64,000 nt of DNA from NCBI GenBank assembly GCA_030065915.1, contig JASJCQ010000007.1:1-64000 (forward strand), read 5' to 3'. The stretch is from Woeseiaceae bacterium. GTDB taxonomy: Bacteria > Pseudomonadota > Gammaproteobacteria > Steroidobacterales > Woeseiaceae. A program made the translations under genes and the position numbers. The notes under the pieces were generated by a model. The model ran no database searches and was not told the DNA's origin. It saw only the letters and a program-made list of their open reading frames with translations. Shown in pieces: positions 27,401 through 35,985 of the stretch (its first letter is position 1; every line of letters starts with the position of its first letter).

Positions 27401-30313
27401 TTCGTCGAACATCCGCGTCAGTTCCTCGCGGGCGTTTATGGCCGGTTCGGACGCAGGCGCGGGGGGCGGCGCCGCCTTCGCGACCGGTTCTGCGACGGCC
27501 GGCTCAGCAAGCTCTCGTCCGACGCCATGGCCGGCCGCGTACAGGCCACAAAGGGCCTGGTTGAATGACGTCATTGCTCCGGTCTTGGGATGGTTGACGA
27601 ACAACGAGACAACATCGCCCTTGTCGCCTAGCACGCTGTCGACAAAACCCTTCAGCGCTTTTTTCGGGCCCACTTCGACGAATACGCGAACGCCTGCGTC
27701 ATACAGTTCCTTGAGCCCGTTCACGAACTGAACGGGGGACGCGATCTGCTTGCCGAGACCGTCAATGATCTTCTCGGTCGCGCCGACGCCCGTCTCATAG
27801 AACGTGCCCGTTACATTGCTGATGATCGGAAGCACGGGTTCGCGGACCTGCATGCGCGAGAGCACCGCCTTCAGCGGTTCACTGGCGGGCGCGACGATGC
27901 GCGTATGGAAGGCGTGGCTGACCGGCAGCGGTACGGCCTGGGCGCCCTCGGCGCTGAAGCGTTCAATCGCTTCGTCGATGGCGGCACTCTCACCGCCGAT
28001 GACGGCCTGTTCGTTGCTGTTGATGTTGGCGATAACGAGATAGCCGTCGATACTCGCGAGCACGCGCTGTATGTCGGCCAACGGTGCGAAGATGGCGGCC
28101 ATCTTGCCGTTGTCTTCCACCGCGACGTGGGCCATTTCACGGCCGCGCGCGCTGACGGCTTCCAGTGCTTCGGCGAGCGTCAGGACGCCGGCCTGCACGA
28201 GCGCTGCGTATTCGCCCAGGCTGTGACCCATGACCATGTCGGGCTGCACGCCGTAGGTGTCGAGCAACTGCGTCATGGCAGCATTGGCCGTCAGCATGGC
28301 GGGCTGCGTTACCTCGGTCTGGCGGAGAGCATTGTTCGCGGCCTTGGTGGATTCTTCATCGTCAGCTTCGACGAAGATAAAGTCTGACAGATTGCGCTCG
28401 TCGAGATGCGGGCGCATGACTCGGTCTGCCTGCTCGAATACGGCCCGTACCTCGGGTTCACGGTCACGAAGCTCTGAGAGCATGTTGAGGTACTGCGAAC
28501 CCTGTCCCGGGTACAGGAACGCGATCTTCTGCTTGTCGCCTGAGCCGCGGTAGATGCCTTGCGACGTCAGTGCGTTCCAGACCGATGCCTCGTCACGCTC
28601 GACAGCCTTCAATGCCAGTTCGACTTTGCGCGACAGGTCGGCGGGCGATTTGAAATCGATGGCGATGCGCTCGGGTGCTGCGAGGTCCTTTGCTAAAGGC
28701 GCCTCATGACCGAGCGCTTTGTTGGCTTCGGCTTCGACCTTCAATTTACGCAGACGCGTCGCCAGTTCCACGCCGGTATCCGCACCGAGCACGACGGCTC
28801 CGCTCAACGGCGCCTTGGCCGCCATGCCAGTCACGGCTGCTGCGGGCGTGTCGCTGGTCGTTTTCTTGTCTCGGCTATCGGCGGTCAGGCTGCCCGGGAT
28901 GTGCTCTTCGAGTACGGCATGGAAGTTCGTACCGCCGAAACCGAATGCACTGACGCCGGCGCGGCGCACGCCACAGGCCGGCTTCGGCCAGTCTCTGAGC
29001 TCCGTGTTGACGTAGAATGGCGAGTGATCGAAATCGATGTTCGGGTTCTTTTCGCTACAGTTGAGGCTGGGCGGCAGCACCTTGTCATTCAGCGCCAGTG
29101 CCGTCTTCAGCAGACCGGCGGCGCCGGCGGCGCCCTTCAGGTGGCCGATGTTCGACTTGACGGAGCCCAATGCAACGCTGTGCGGTTGTGCACCCGCGCT
29201 CGCGAACACGTCAGTCAGGCTCTCGACCTCGACGACGTCGCCGACACGCGTAGACGTACCGTGGCCCTCGACGTAACTAGCCGTTGATGGAGGCAGTCCG
29301 GCGTTTGCCCAGGCACGCTGTACGGCGAGCTTCTGGCCAACCGGGTTCGGCGCCGTGATGCCCTTGCCCTTGCCGTCGCTGGAGCCGCCCATGCCCCGCA
29401 ACACGGCGTAGATATGGTCGCCGTCGCGCTCGGCATCTTCGAGCCGCTTCAACAGAAACAGTGCCGCGCCTTCGCCCATGACGAAGCCATCGGCGCCGTC
29501 GGCGTAGGGGCGGGTGCCCGTCGCAGACAGAGCACCGATCTTGCAGAATTTGACGAAGGTCGATGCGCCCATGTTGCGATCGATGCCGCCGGTGATCACG
29601 GCGTCGTAGTCGTGTTCCTCGAGTCCCTCGCACGCGGCAGTGATCGCCGCCATCGCCGACGCGCAAGCGGCGTCAACGACATAGTTGGGCCCGTGTAGGT
29701 TGAACAGGTTGGCTATGCGACCCGCCATCACGTTGGCCAGTTCGCCGGGCATCGAATCCTCGGTGATCTCCGGTATGCGGTCGCGCAAGTTGGCCCGTGC
29801 TTCGGCGACGATTTTCTTTCGCAGCTCCTCCGGCAGTTCCTTGAAGCTCTCGGCTGCTTCGAGCTCGCGTGCGAACTCTGGGAAGGAGACGCGCAAGGCC
29901 GTCAGGTAGTGCTTCTCGCCGGCCATTGCGTTGCCGAGGATGACGGCTGTGCGGTCCGTATCGAGCGGCCGCTCGGGGTAGCCATAGTCTTCCAGTACGC
30001 TGCGTGTGCAGGCGATGCCCCAGCGTTGTGCCTCATCCATCGCGCTACCGACTTTTGGCGGTATCGGGAGCTTCCAGTCAAACGGCTTCCATTCCCAGTC
30101 CCTGACCCAGCCACCGATCTTGGAATAGGTCGCATCGTCGGTTTCCGGGTCCGGGCTGAAATACAGCTCGGGGTCCCAGCGGTCCGCATCGACTTCGGTG
30201 ATCGAGTACGTGCCGGATTTCAGGTTCTCCCAAAATCGTTCTACATCAGGCGCTCCGGGCATGATGGCCCCGACACCCACGATTGCAACGGCGCGGTGTG
30301 CTGTGTCTTTCAC
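21422..30313 (-). CDS. PUFA-synthase-like / secondary-lipid type I megasynthase: KS-AT-KS-ACPx5-KR-DH, 2963 aa
   Basis: KS1 (VVDAACASAMAAI; YVEGHGTSTRVGD; NIGHLKGAAGAAG), AT (GHSLGEYAAL; HAFH), KS2 (NGACASTTQAV; GFTGHAMGAG), five tandem ACP-like repeats, KR (VFVVTGAAGSIV; FSSVAGRFGNGGQTDYSAAN), hotdog dehydratase-like (NDHRIDGTAVLPGVMGLE). Confidence 0.9.
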   Translation of the reverse strand: MKDTAHRAVAIVGVGAIMPGAPDVERFWENLKSGTYSITEVDADRWDPELYFSPDPETDDATYSKIGGWVRDWEWKPFDWKLPIPPKVGSAMDEAQRWGIACTRSVLEDYGYPERPLDTDRTAVILGNAMAGEKHYLTALRVSFPEFARELEAAESFKELPEELRKKIVAEARANLRDRIPEITEDSMPGELANVMAGRIANLFNLHGPNYVVDAACASAMAAITAACEGLEEHDYDAVITGGIDRNMGASTFVKFCKIGALSATGTRPYADGADGFVMGEGAALFLLKRLEDAERDGDHIYAVLRGMGGSSDGKGKGITAPNPVGQKLAVQRAWANAGLPPSTASYVEGHGTSTRVGDVVEVESLTDVFASAGAQPHSVALGSVKSNIGHLKGAAGAAGLLKTALALNDKVLPPSLNCSEKNPNIDFDHSPFYVNTELRDWPKPACGVRRAGVSAFGFGGTNFHAVLEEHIPGSLTADSRDKKTTSDTPAAAVTGMAAKAPLSGAVVLGADTGVELATRLRKLKVEAEANKALGHEAPLAKDLAAPERIAIDFKSPADLSRKVELALKAVERDEASVWNALTSQGIYRGSGDKQKIAFLYPGQGSQYLNMLSELRDREPEVRAVFEQADRVMRPHLDERNLSDFIFVEADDEESTKAANNALRQTEVTQPAMLTANAAMTQLLDTYGVQPDMVMGHSLGEYAALVQAGVLTLAEALEAVSARGREMAHVAVEDNGKMAAIFAPLADIQRVLASIDGYLVIANINSNEQAVIGGESAAIDEAIERFSAEGAQAVPLPVSHAFHTRIVAPASEPLKAVLSRMQVREPVLPIISNVTGTFYETGVGATEKIIDGLGKQIASPVQFVNGLKELYDAGVRVFVEVGPKKALKGFVDSVLGDKGDVVSLFVNHPKTGAMTSFNQALCGLYAAGHGVGRELAEPAVAEPVAKAAPPPAPASEPAINAREELTRMFDEFVARGQQILGGSIAGASPGSSEEIVISGAALGLPGTPKVFDDKNVSRILHGEQFIDVLPFRIRQAITEKHITRLVKPEKGDPIFVTIDDTKDVLKLGGRAGQFDIAEEFGVNPERAKAFDSTTAMAVAVGLDALRDAGIPLVLNYKTTTTGSKLPDRWRLPDELRDETGVIFASAFPGMDAFSEQLDDYYIERGHREQLEGLESLREWLTHQGNGSGGAIDEVDRRIAELKGLVGETEYHFDRRFLFRVLSMGHSQFAEEIGARGPNTQINGACASTTQAVALAEDWIRGGRCKRVIIVSADNVTSDHLMEWVGSGFLASGAAATDENPEDAATPFDRRRHGMIPGMGAAALVVETATTVRDRGLQPIAEVLGSVTANSAFHGTRLDIDHIATVMEDMVAKAEVRHGVSRSQMAPQTMFMSHETYTPARGGSASAEIHALREVFGKQADEVVISNTKGFTGHAMGAGVEDVVAVKALETGIVPPVPNFREVDPELGPLNLSTGGGYPVQYALRLGAGFGSQLAMTLMRWTPTPDGHRREADRLGFEYRITDQTRWQDWLNGLSGYDRADLEVERRRLRVRDQGPPTRSGIEATARPAVTEAQAATVSAPAPVAAPSTPEPVVTSAAAPSDDVEAQVIRIVAEKTDYPPDMLALDLDLEADLGVDTVKQAEVFAEIRGHYDIPRDENLRLSEFPTLEHVVCFVRERRPDQPVAPGAPAAQAAVAEVVAAAPASPSSDGVEEQVIRIVAEKTDYPPDMLALDLDLEADLGVDTVKQAEVFAEIRGHYEIPRDENLQLSEFPTLAHVVGFVRERRPDQPAPIAATPQAAPEPAIASSAAPSSDGVEDQVIRIVAEKTDYPPDMLDLDLDLEADLGVDTVKQAEVFAEIRGHYDIPRDENLQLSEFPTLAHVVGFVRERRPDQPATGAPAVTEPATEPAAGMTAAPSDDVEAQVIRIVAEKTDYPPDMLDLDLDLEADLGVDTVKQAEVFAEIRGHYHIPRDENLQLSEFPTLTHVVGFVRDRRPDQPTSPTAAATAPAPAAEAVPQAAEGDEAIKQRVMAIVSEMTGYPEDMLDMDLDLEADLGVDTVKQAEIFVAMREAYGIPRDPDLVLGDFPTLTHAVQFVKDRMPEGESATPEQADNQTEAGSTTVEAAMVGDLEAANQVPRRIPTAVLRPALDVCKPTGVELAGGARVIVMPDKGGVGRALIDRLGKRGIEVLALNPDSDSVTIGKQVAEWSAEGTVAGLYWLPALDAHEAIAEMDDSTWQAATDLRIKALYEAVRALYEQLQTGENFLVAATRLGGRHGYDANGASNPLGGAVCGFVKSFKRERNDVLCKVVDFAPSRKTAALADRIIDETLGDPGLVEVGIDEDARWSIGIREIPCDGSPSGMELNKESVFVVTGAAGSIVSAIVADLATASGGTFHLLDVAPEPDRSDPDIARFASDRDGLKRDIFERIKASGERATPAMVEKELAGIERAAAALSAVQAIEASGGTAHYYSVDLTDSGALTEVVESILAQHERIDVLVHAAGVEISRFLPDKERSEFDLVFDVKSSAWHTMMRTIGETPLGAAVVFSSVAGRFGNGGQTDYSAANDFLTKSVMSFAANRPDTRGLAIDWTAWGGIGMATRGSIPTMMAAAGIDMLPPEAGIPVVRRELTQGPVVSELVVGERLGILAEQWDVTGGIDVDRLMADVERGPMLGNIVGVSLTKGLIVETELDPKDQAFLNDHRIDGTAVLPGVMGLEAFAELATLVLPDYHVQSIDDVNFLAPFKFYKDEPRKVRLTAQFVELDGQIAAFCTLEGERNIKTQPDPVVTTHFTAVVRLTQGVPDEYKVDQPRLDAGTAIDSDAVYDVYFHGPAYQVLQSAWSGDVDTAVGRLAKDLPANHSPPNLPTLIAPRLIELCFQTAGMYELGVDGRFGLPSRIGRVTKLREPSVVKADLYTVVRHSNGGRGFDADVVDESGNVYMRLEDYYTAELPGAAEAVPIDPIRAAFRAE
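24050..25530 (-). repeat. Five tandem ACP-domain coding repeats, period ~312-318 bp
   Basis: GVDTVKQAE Thr codons at 25406, 25088, 24776, 24464 and 24149; ACP1-4 near-identical in protein, ACP5 divergent. Confidence 0.95.
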
Positions 30314-30325
30314 GATCTTGTCCCC

Positions 30326-31972
30326 CTAGCGCTCGTACAGAGCGTCGGCAACTTTGTTCATGTCTTTGATCATTCCCAGCTGCGCGCTGTGGAGGCCGCG
30401 CAGGTTCAACGCATCGGCCAGGCCGGCCGGCTCACTTGTGTCGGCGCCGACGACGAGTGCCAGGCCATCGGAGGCCACCTTGGCTGCGGCCTGGCGAGCG
30501 AGAATTCTCGCCATCGTGTTGAGCGTCTCCGGCGGGTAGCGCGTGTCCGCCTTTTCGTCCAGGCGTCCGTCGGTTGCCGCCGCTGCGCGTTTCGCGAGGC
30601 TGGCGGCGCATTCGGCCCAGGCGATCAGTTCGCCGAGCCGGAACAGGACGTGCTGGTTTCGGGTCAGTTTGCCGACACGGCAGCGCTCCAGGATCTCGGC
30701 CAGTGCGTGCAATGCCAATGCCACGGTCGCTGCACCAGTCTCCGGGTGGGCCGCATGCAGCTGTTCCATTTCGCGGGCTTTTCCATGGTAGTAGTCGCCG
30801 CGGGACTTCAGGTGCCACTGCCAGCGATCGCGAGCGATGGTCATTTCCATGATCTCGGAGGTGCCCTCGTAGATCATCGTGATGCGAACGTCGCGCTTGA
30901 TCTTCTCGACCATGTATTCACGCGTGTAGCCGTAGCCACCGAGCGCCTGGATGCCTGCTTCTGCGGCGGCGTTGCCAGCTTCTGAGCTGAAGTACTTGGC
31001 GATAGCGCCTTCCGTGATCAGGCTGCCTTCACCCGCATCGATTCGCGCGGCGGTTTCCTCGATGAACGCACGTCCGCCTTCCAGGCGCACCACGTTGGGT
31101 ACGATGAGCTTGTGGGTATAGCCCTGTTTCTCGGAGAGCGGCGTGCCTGCCTGCACGCGTTCCTTGGAGTATTCGATCGCGCGACTCATGGCTTCGACAC
31201 CGCAGCCGAGACCGAAGGCGGCAACCATCAGCCGCGTGTATCCGAAGACCCGCTGGGCCTGCGCCAGGCCTTGTCCCTCCACGCCGCCGAGCAACTGCTC
31301 CTTGGGCACGTATACGTTATCCAGCATTACGGCGGCGGTGTTGCTGTCTCGAATGCCGTGTTTGTCTTCAGGTTTACCGTGGCTTAAGCCCTCAGTGCCG
31401 GCCTCGATGAGGAACCAGGTTGGGCCGCCGGGCGCCAGCGCGAGCACGGAGTAGAGGTCGGCAAAGCCGCCGTTGCTGATCCACTGCTTTGAGCCTGTGA
31501 TTTTGTAACCCTTCAGATCGCCGTTATCGCCAACGGGTTCTGCGCGCGTCTTCAGGGCACCGAGGTCGCTCCCGGCCAGCGGCTCCGTCGCCGCGTAGGC
31601 CATCAGGAGTCCTTCCTCGGCGAGACGGCCCATCCAGTGGGCCTGCTGTTCGGGTGTGCCGCCGACGCGAATCGGGTCACTGCCCAGGAACGTCGCCAGG
31701 ACGCCAGTCGCGATACCGAGATCGACACGCGCCATTGCCTCGCAGACCCGGTAGACGTCGAAGGCTCCGCCACCCATGCCGCCGTATTCTTCCGGGATAA
31801 ACAACAGCTGCACGCCGATGGTCTCCCCGCACAGGTCCTTGACCAGCTTGACTGGAAATTCCTCGTCCGCGTCAAGGTCTAACAGCAGGTTTTCTGGGAG
31901 CGCGTCAGCAGCGAATCGCTGGACGGCGTCTAGGGTCATGTCGAGGATTTCGGCATCAATTGCGCTGGGCAT
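30326..31972 (-). CDS. Acyl-CoA dehydrogenase family protein
   Basis: [81 protein letters not shown] upstream of ATG at 31972. Confidence 0.93.
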   Translation of the reverse strand: MPSAIDAEILDMTLDAVQRFAADALPENLLLDLDADEEFPVKLVKDLCGETIGVQLLFIPEEYGGMGGGAFDVYRVCEAMARVDLGIATGVLATFLGSDPIRVGGTPEQQAHWMGRLAEEGLLMAYAATEPLAGSDLGALKTRAEPVGDNGDLKGYKITGSKQWISNGGFADLYSVLALAPGGPTWFLIEAGTEGLSHGKPEDKHGIRDSNTAAVMLDNVYVPKEQLLGGVEGQGLAQAQRVFGYTRLMVAAFGLGCGVEAMSRAIEYSKERVQAGTPLSEKQGYTHKLIVPNVVRLEGGRAFIEETAARIDAGEGSLITEGAIAKYFSSEAGNAAAEAGIQALGGYGYTREYMVEKIKRDVRITMIYEGTSEIMEMTIARDRWQWHLKSRGDYYHGKAREMEQLHAAHPETGAATVALALHALAEILERCRVGKLTRNQHVLFRLGELIAWAECAASLAKRAAAATDGRLDEKADTRYPPETLNTMARILARQAAAKVASDGLALVVGADTSEPAGLADALNLRGLHSAQLGMIKDMNKVADALYER

Positions 31973-32183
31973 GTTCTTCTCCTGAAATCGTGGGTTACAC
32001 GATGGCCTGCTAGCTCTTTCCATAAACCAGCTGCACCGAGGGTCGGTCAATCAGGGAAGTTATCTATGCCCGTTTCGGAATGACGCCGTAGGGCCCGGGA
32101 GGACGGACACAGGGAGATTCCTGCGAGTTAGTGATGCTCCTCCGGATATACGTTGTGGGTGTCACTAGCGTACAACTCCTTCG

Positions 32184-32252
32184 CGTATAAAGTAATTGTT
32201 TATCAATAGTTTATATGACCTTTTTAAAGTTATTATATTACTTTGGATTTTT
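32184..32252. promoter_or_regulatory. AT-rich regulatory island upstream of the lipid operon, with 8-bp inverted repeat
   Basis: ~70 bp of strongly AT-rich DNA in a GC-rich region; AAAGTAAT (32189-32196) and ATTACTTT (32237-32244). Confidence 0.45.
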
Positions 32253-32299
32253 GCGCACGGAGTCATGGGCCGATGTCGTCGAAGGGACAGCGCCTCGTA

Positions 32300-33313
32300 T
32301 CATGAATCGGCAATTTTCATCGATATTCGGTACTCGTTCGGCGAGCAGCCGACGCTCTTGCGAAATGCGCGGCGGAAGTTGGCCGTGTCCCGATAACCGA
32401 GTGTCCCGGCGATGGCCTCGACGCTATGGTCGGTTTCACGAAGGTAGAGCTTTGCGTGGCTGGCGAGCGCCCGCGACTTCAGCTGACGGAAGCTCGTGTT
32501 TTCGGCCCGCAGATGTCGATTCAGGGTTCGACCGGAGATGTGCAGCCTGAACGCGACGTCTGCCATGTCGGGAATAGGGGTGTCGCTCGTTCGTAGCAGC
32601 GTCGAGACATGCTGAGTGAACGGCGTGCCTTTTGTTTCGCTCTGTTCTTTAAGGCTGCGTGCCAGGCTTATCTGCGCCTGATGCCAGAGCTCGGCGTGAT
32701 AGAAGGGCGAGGGCAGGTCGAGCCATCGGTGCGGGATGCAGACTTCGTTTGCCTCAGCGCCAAACTCAACGATCCCGGACAAAGCGGCCCTGTACTCGTC
32801 GGAGTCGTCTGATTCGGGCATGGCGAAGCGATAACGCACATCGTTGATGGGCGCTCCGAGCACCGACTCCAGGTACTGTTGCAACAGCATTACCGCGGTT
32901 TGGGTGTGGAGGCGTTCGACGTAGCCGGTCTCCCGCTCGTAGAGAATGCGTACAGTCAGTCCCCGCGTCGTCGAGCTGGCAACGATGTTGATGTAAGTCG
33001 CGTGTAGCCGCGCGTAACCTTCCAACAGCTGCAGGCCGTCGCGAAGACTCGGGGCCAGGGCGAGTCCGGCGCCCACTGGACCCATCGCAAAGACGTGCAT
33101 CTTTCGGCCTAGCAGGAAACCAAGTTGTTCGCCGGACAGCAGCCTGTCCCCGGTGCGCAACACGTGCAGGAAGTCGGCCAACCGAATGTCCCCGCCACGC
33201 ATCAACTCATCGCGGCCCAGCGCTATGCCATCAAACAACGGGGAAGGGTCTATGTCGCGCTGCTCGACTTCCCGCATGATCAGGCGGGCATACACGGGGC
33301 TTATCCTATCCAT
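32300..33313 (-). CDS. AraC-family transcriptional regulator (Arabinose_bd-like N-terminal domain)
   Basis: C-terminal HTH: VAFRLHISGRTLNRHLRAENTSFRQLKSRALASHAKLYLRETDHSVEAIAGTLGYRDTANFRRAFRKSVGCSPNEYR. Confidence 0.92.
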   Translation of the reverse strand: MDRISPVYARLIMREVEQRDIDPSPLFDGIALGRDELMRGGDIRLADFLHVLRTGDRLLSGEQLGFLLGRKMHVFAMGPVGAGLALAPSLRDGLQLLEGYARLHATYINIVASSTTRGLTVRILYERETGYVERLHTQTAVMLLQQYLESVLGAPINDVRYRFAMPESDDSDEYRAALSGIVEFGAEANEVCIPHRWLDLPSPFYHAELWHQAQISLARSLKEQSETKGTPFTQHVSTLLRTSDTPIPDMADVAFRLHISGRTLNRHLRAENTSFRQLKSRALASHAKLYLRETDHSVEAIAGTLGYRDTANFRRAFRKSVGCSPNEYRISMKIADS

Positions 33314-33432
33314 TGCCACAAAATATCGATAAATGGCGAAAAATGACACCTAATCGTCCGTTATTGCTCTGACCACGATGGCCTGAATCGTCGATATTGG
33401 GTGCTGGATCAGGACTGTGAGGACGCAGTGAC

Positions 33433-34341
33433 ATGAGTAAGTCAGACCACCTCGACAGGCAAGCGGTTGCCCGTGCCGGAAAGTACATGGGGAAGGTCGC
33501 CTGGTTGACCGTTGTCCTTGGACTCAGCTTTTTCCTGGTCTACGTGGCAGCCGTGGTGATGACCCTGGCGGGACTCATGCCACTCTGGCTCGCCGTTCCG
33601 GTAGTGACAATCGTGACCTACCTGAGCTACACGATCTTGCACGACTCGGTGCACGGGTCTATCGGTGGCAATGACAGGACGTTCCGCTGGCTTAACCGGA
33701 CCATGGGCTATGTCGCTGCGTGGGTCACGATGATTCCATTTACCGCGCACCGTCACGAGCACATGGCGCATCATCGCTACGCCAATGACGAGAACAAAGA
33801 CCCGGACTTCCATATGGGCAATATGGGCAGATCTCCGGTGGCGCCCATGCGCGAAGCCCTGCGCGCGTGGACCGGCCAGATCAGCTATTACATGGAGCAC
33901 CGATGGGCTCATGCGCCGACTCGGCAGAATCTCCACCTTTGCCTTGAGCTTGCGGCTGCACTGCTGCCGAGGGTGGCGATTGCCCTGGCGGGATTCTGGC
34001 TCGAGGCGCTGGCGCTTTTCGTGCTGGCCTGGATCCTCGGTGCCGTTATCCTGATTTATCTTTTCGCCTACGTCGTTCACCGGCCACACGAGCAGATTGG
34101 TCGCTACGTGGACACGTCAACGATACTGCCGCCGCGGTCGCCAATATTGCGCAATGCGGTGAACTGGTTCTGGATGTTCCAGAACTATCACTCTATCCAT
34201 CATCTGTTCCCGAGAGTGCCTTTCTATCAATACGAGGCGCTCTTTGAGGAGATAGAGGATGTGATGGCTGCAAAACATGCACCTGTCTACAGCCTCTCTG
34301 TCCGAGGTCTGGAGGAGGCGGAGCCGCCGCTCGCCGTTTAG
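33433..34341 (+). CDS. Membrane fatty acid desaturase
   Basis: Histidine boxes HDSVH, HRHEHMAHH, HSIHH plus TM segments; divergent from the AraC gene. Confidence 0.9.
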   Translation: MSKSDHLDRQAVARAGKYMGKVAWLTVVLGLSFFLVYVAAVVMTLAGLMPLWLAVPVVTIVTYLSYTILHDSVHGSIGGNDRTFRWLNRTMGYVAAWVTMIPFTAHRHEHMAHHRYANDENKDPDFHMGNMGRSPVAPMREALRAWTGQISYYMEHRWAHAPTRQNLHLCLELAAALLPRVAIALAGFWLEALALFVLAWILGAVILIYLFAYVVHRPHEQIGRYVDTSTILPPRSPILRNAVNWFWMFQNYHSIHHLFPRVPFYQYEALFEEIEDVMAAKHAPVYSLSVRGLEEAEPPLAV

Positions 34342-34396
34342 ATTTTAGCCGCCGGGGGCTGTTTACAATGATTTGCGTCGAACGCTATGCGCAACA

Positions 34397-35179
34397 TTAT
34401 TTGGCGGGTCGCTTGGAGAACAGGTTTGCTATCGATTCTGCGTTCTCACGCTCTGTTTGAATGACCTTGGCCTGCGCCTCAATCTGGCGCGAGAACTTGA
34501 TCATGTCGAGCAATTGATCGGTCAGGTCGACGTTCGAGTTCTCGAGCGCGCCCGACTGGATCCTGCCGAACGAGGCGGTTCCTGCTTCGCCGAGAGTTGC
34601 TGCGCCGGATGCCGATGACTCAGTCCATTCGTTGGTTCCCGCGTTCTGCAATCCCCCCGGGTTGGTGAAGACGGCGATCGCAACCTTGCCGAGCGGTTCG
34701 GACCGGCCGTCGCTGTAACGGGCGAATACGACGCCTCCCGGGTCCACGCCGATGCCGCCGGTAGATCCTTTCGACATCTGCAGGTCGGTCAGAACGCCAG
34801 TATTGACCTGTCCGCTGCTGTCCATCGAATAACCCTGTAGACGCGCGCCACGCGCGTTGACTATGTATCCGTTCGAATCAACGCCGAACTCGCCGTTTCG
34901 CGTGTATAGCCGCGAACCGCCATTACTCAGCATGAAGTAGCCGTTACCACCGATGGCGAAGTCCAGCGCGTTGTTGGTGAAACGGAATGTCCCTTGCGTG
35001 TCTTGCCGGGCGATTGCTCCGACGCGAACGCCGCGGCCGACACCGTTCGCCACTTGTTCGGCAAGTTCGGTTCGTGACTGCCTGAAGCCTGATGTTGCGA
35101 CGTTCGCGATGTTGTTTGCGGTTGTCCTGAGTCCGGTCAGTGCCGAATTCAGACCGCTCAATGGGATTCGAAATGGCAT
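34397..35179 (-). CDS. Flagellar hook/basal-body rod family protein (FlgE/F/G-like), orphan
   Basis: MPFRIPLSGLNSALTGLRTTANNIANVATSGFRQSR N-terminus; ALDFAIGGNGYFMLSNGGSRLYTRNGEFGVDSNGYIVNARGARLQGY; C-terminal NVDLTDQLLDMIKFSRQIEAQAKVIQT. Confidence 0.88.
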   Translation of the reverse strand: MPFRIPLSGLNSALTGLRTTANNIANVATSGFRQSRTELAEQVANGVGRGVRVGAIARQDTQGTFRFTNNALDFAIGGNGYFMLSNGGSRLYTRNGEFGVDSNGYIVNARGARLQGYSMDSSGQVNTGVLTDLQMSKGSTGGIGVDPGGVVFARYSDGRSEPLGKVAIAVFTNPGGLQNAGTNEWTESSASGAATLGEAGTASFGRIQSGALENSNVDLTDQLLDMIKFSRQIEAQAKVIQTERENAESIANLFSKRPAK

Positions 35180-35430
35180 CAGAAGGCTCCTGGCAAAGGT
35201 GCTTCGCTGAGGGTTACATAATTGCGACGATTGGTTCGTACCTTCTGAAGGGATGAAGGCTGGCGATAGGACGGAAATTCTGCCATTTGTCTGTTATCGG
35301 CGCGGCGTTGCAGAACTTTAGCGTCCTATCGGCGGACGTCGCACTCAAGTGTCGTTGCGATGTTCTGGGTTAGTATGTTGACTATCGGAGAACAGCGTTT
35401 AACCACCGCCAGGTCTGCAGAAAGTTTGCG

Positions 35431-35985
35431 ATGAATCACTCGGGCGAATTCGGCATCTGTCGTGACGAGTCAATCGTCACAGCCAGGTGTCGACTTCGCT
35501 ACCCGCAGGAATCTGACATTCCACACATCTGGTCGGCTTCGCAGACCCCGAACTTCAACGATGGCCTGCGCTGGTCGCCACCGGACGACATCGCTGAGAT
35601 GAGCGAACCATTTCGCGCCGCGCAGGAGCGCTGGACGAGCGGGGAAGAGTACAGCTGGGCGATCGAGTCGAGAGCGGATCGTGACTTCATCGGCTGGATC
35701 TCGATTCGCAGGGAACCGGAAGAGGGTGTGTGGTCCATCGGGTTCTGGACGCACCCGACCCGGCAAGGGCAGGGTTTCGCCACGGAGTGCGCGGCAGCGA
35801 TGCTTGAATTCGGCTTCTCTCGGCTGAACGCCTCCATGATCACCGCGGCGCACGCGCCCTGGAATACGGCCAGTGGCCGTGTGCTGCAACGGATAGGTAT
35901 GCGGTGCGTCCGGCGCAATCCGACCGGGTTCGAAAAAAACCGGGAGTGGGTCGAGGAACTGGAGTATGAGATTCGACCGGAATAG
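35431..35985 (+). CDS. GNAT-family N-acetyltransferase (RimJ/RimL-like)
   Basis: TARCRLRYPQESDIPHIW...FIGWISIRREPEEGVWSIGFWTHPTRQGQGFATECAAAMLEFGFSRL. Confidence 0.87.
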   Translation: MNHSGEFGICRDESIVTARCRLRYPQESDIPHIWSASQTPNFNDGLRWSPPDDIAEMSEPFRAAQERWTSGEEYSWAIESRADRDFIGWISIRREPEEGVWSIGFWTHPTRQGQGFATECAAAMLEFGFSRLNASMITAAHAPWNTASGRVLQRIGMRCVRRNPTGFEKNREWVEELEYEIRPE

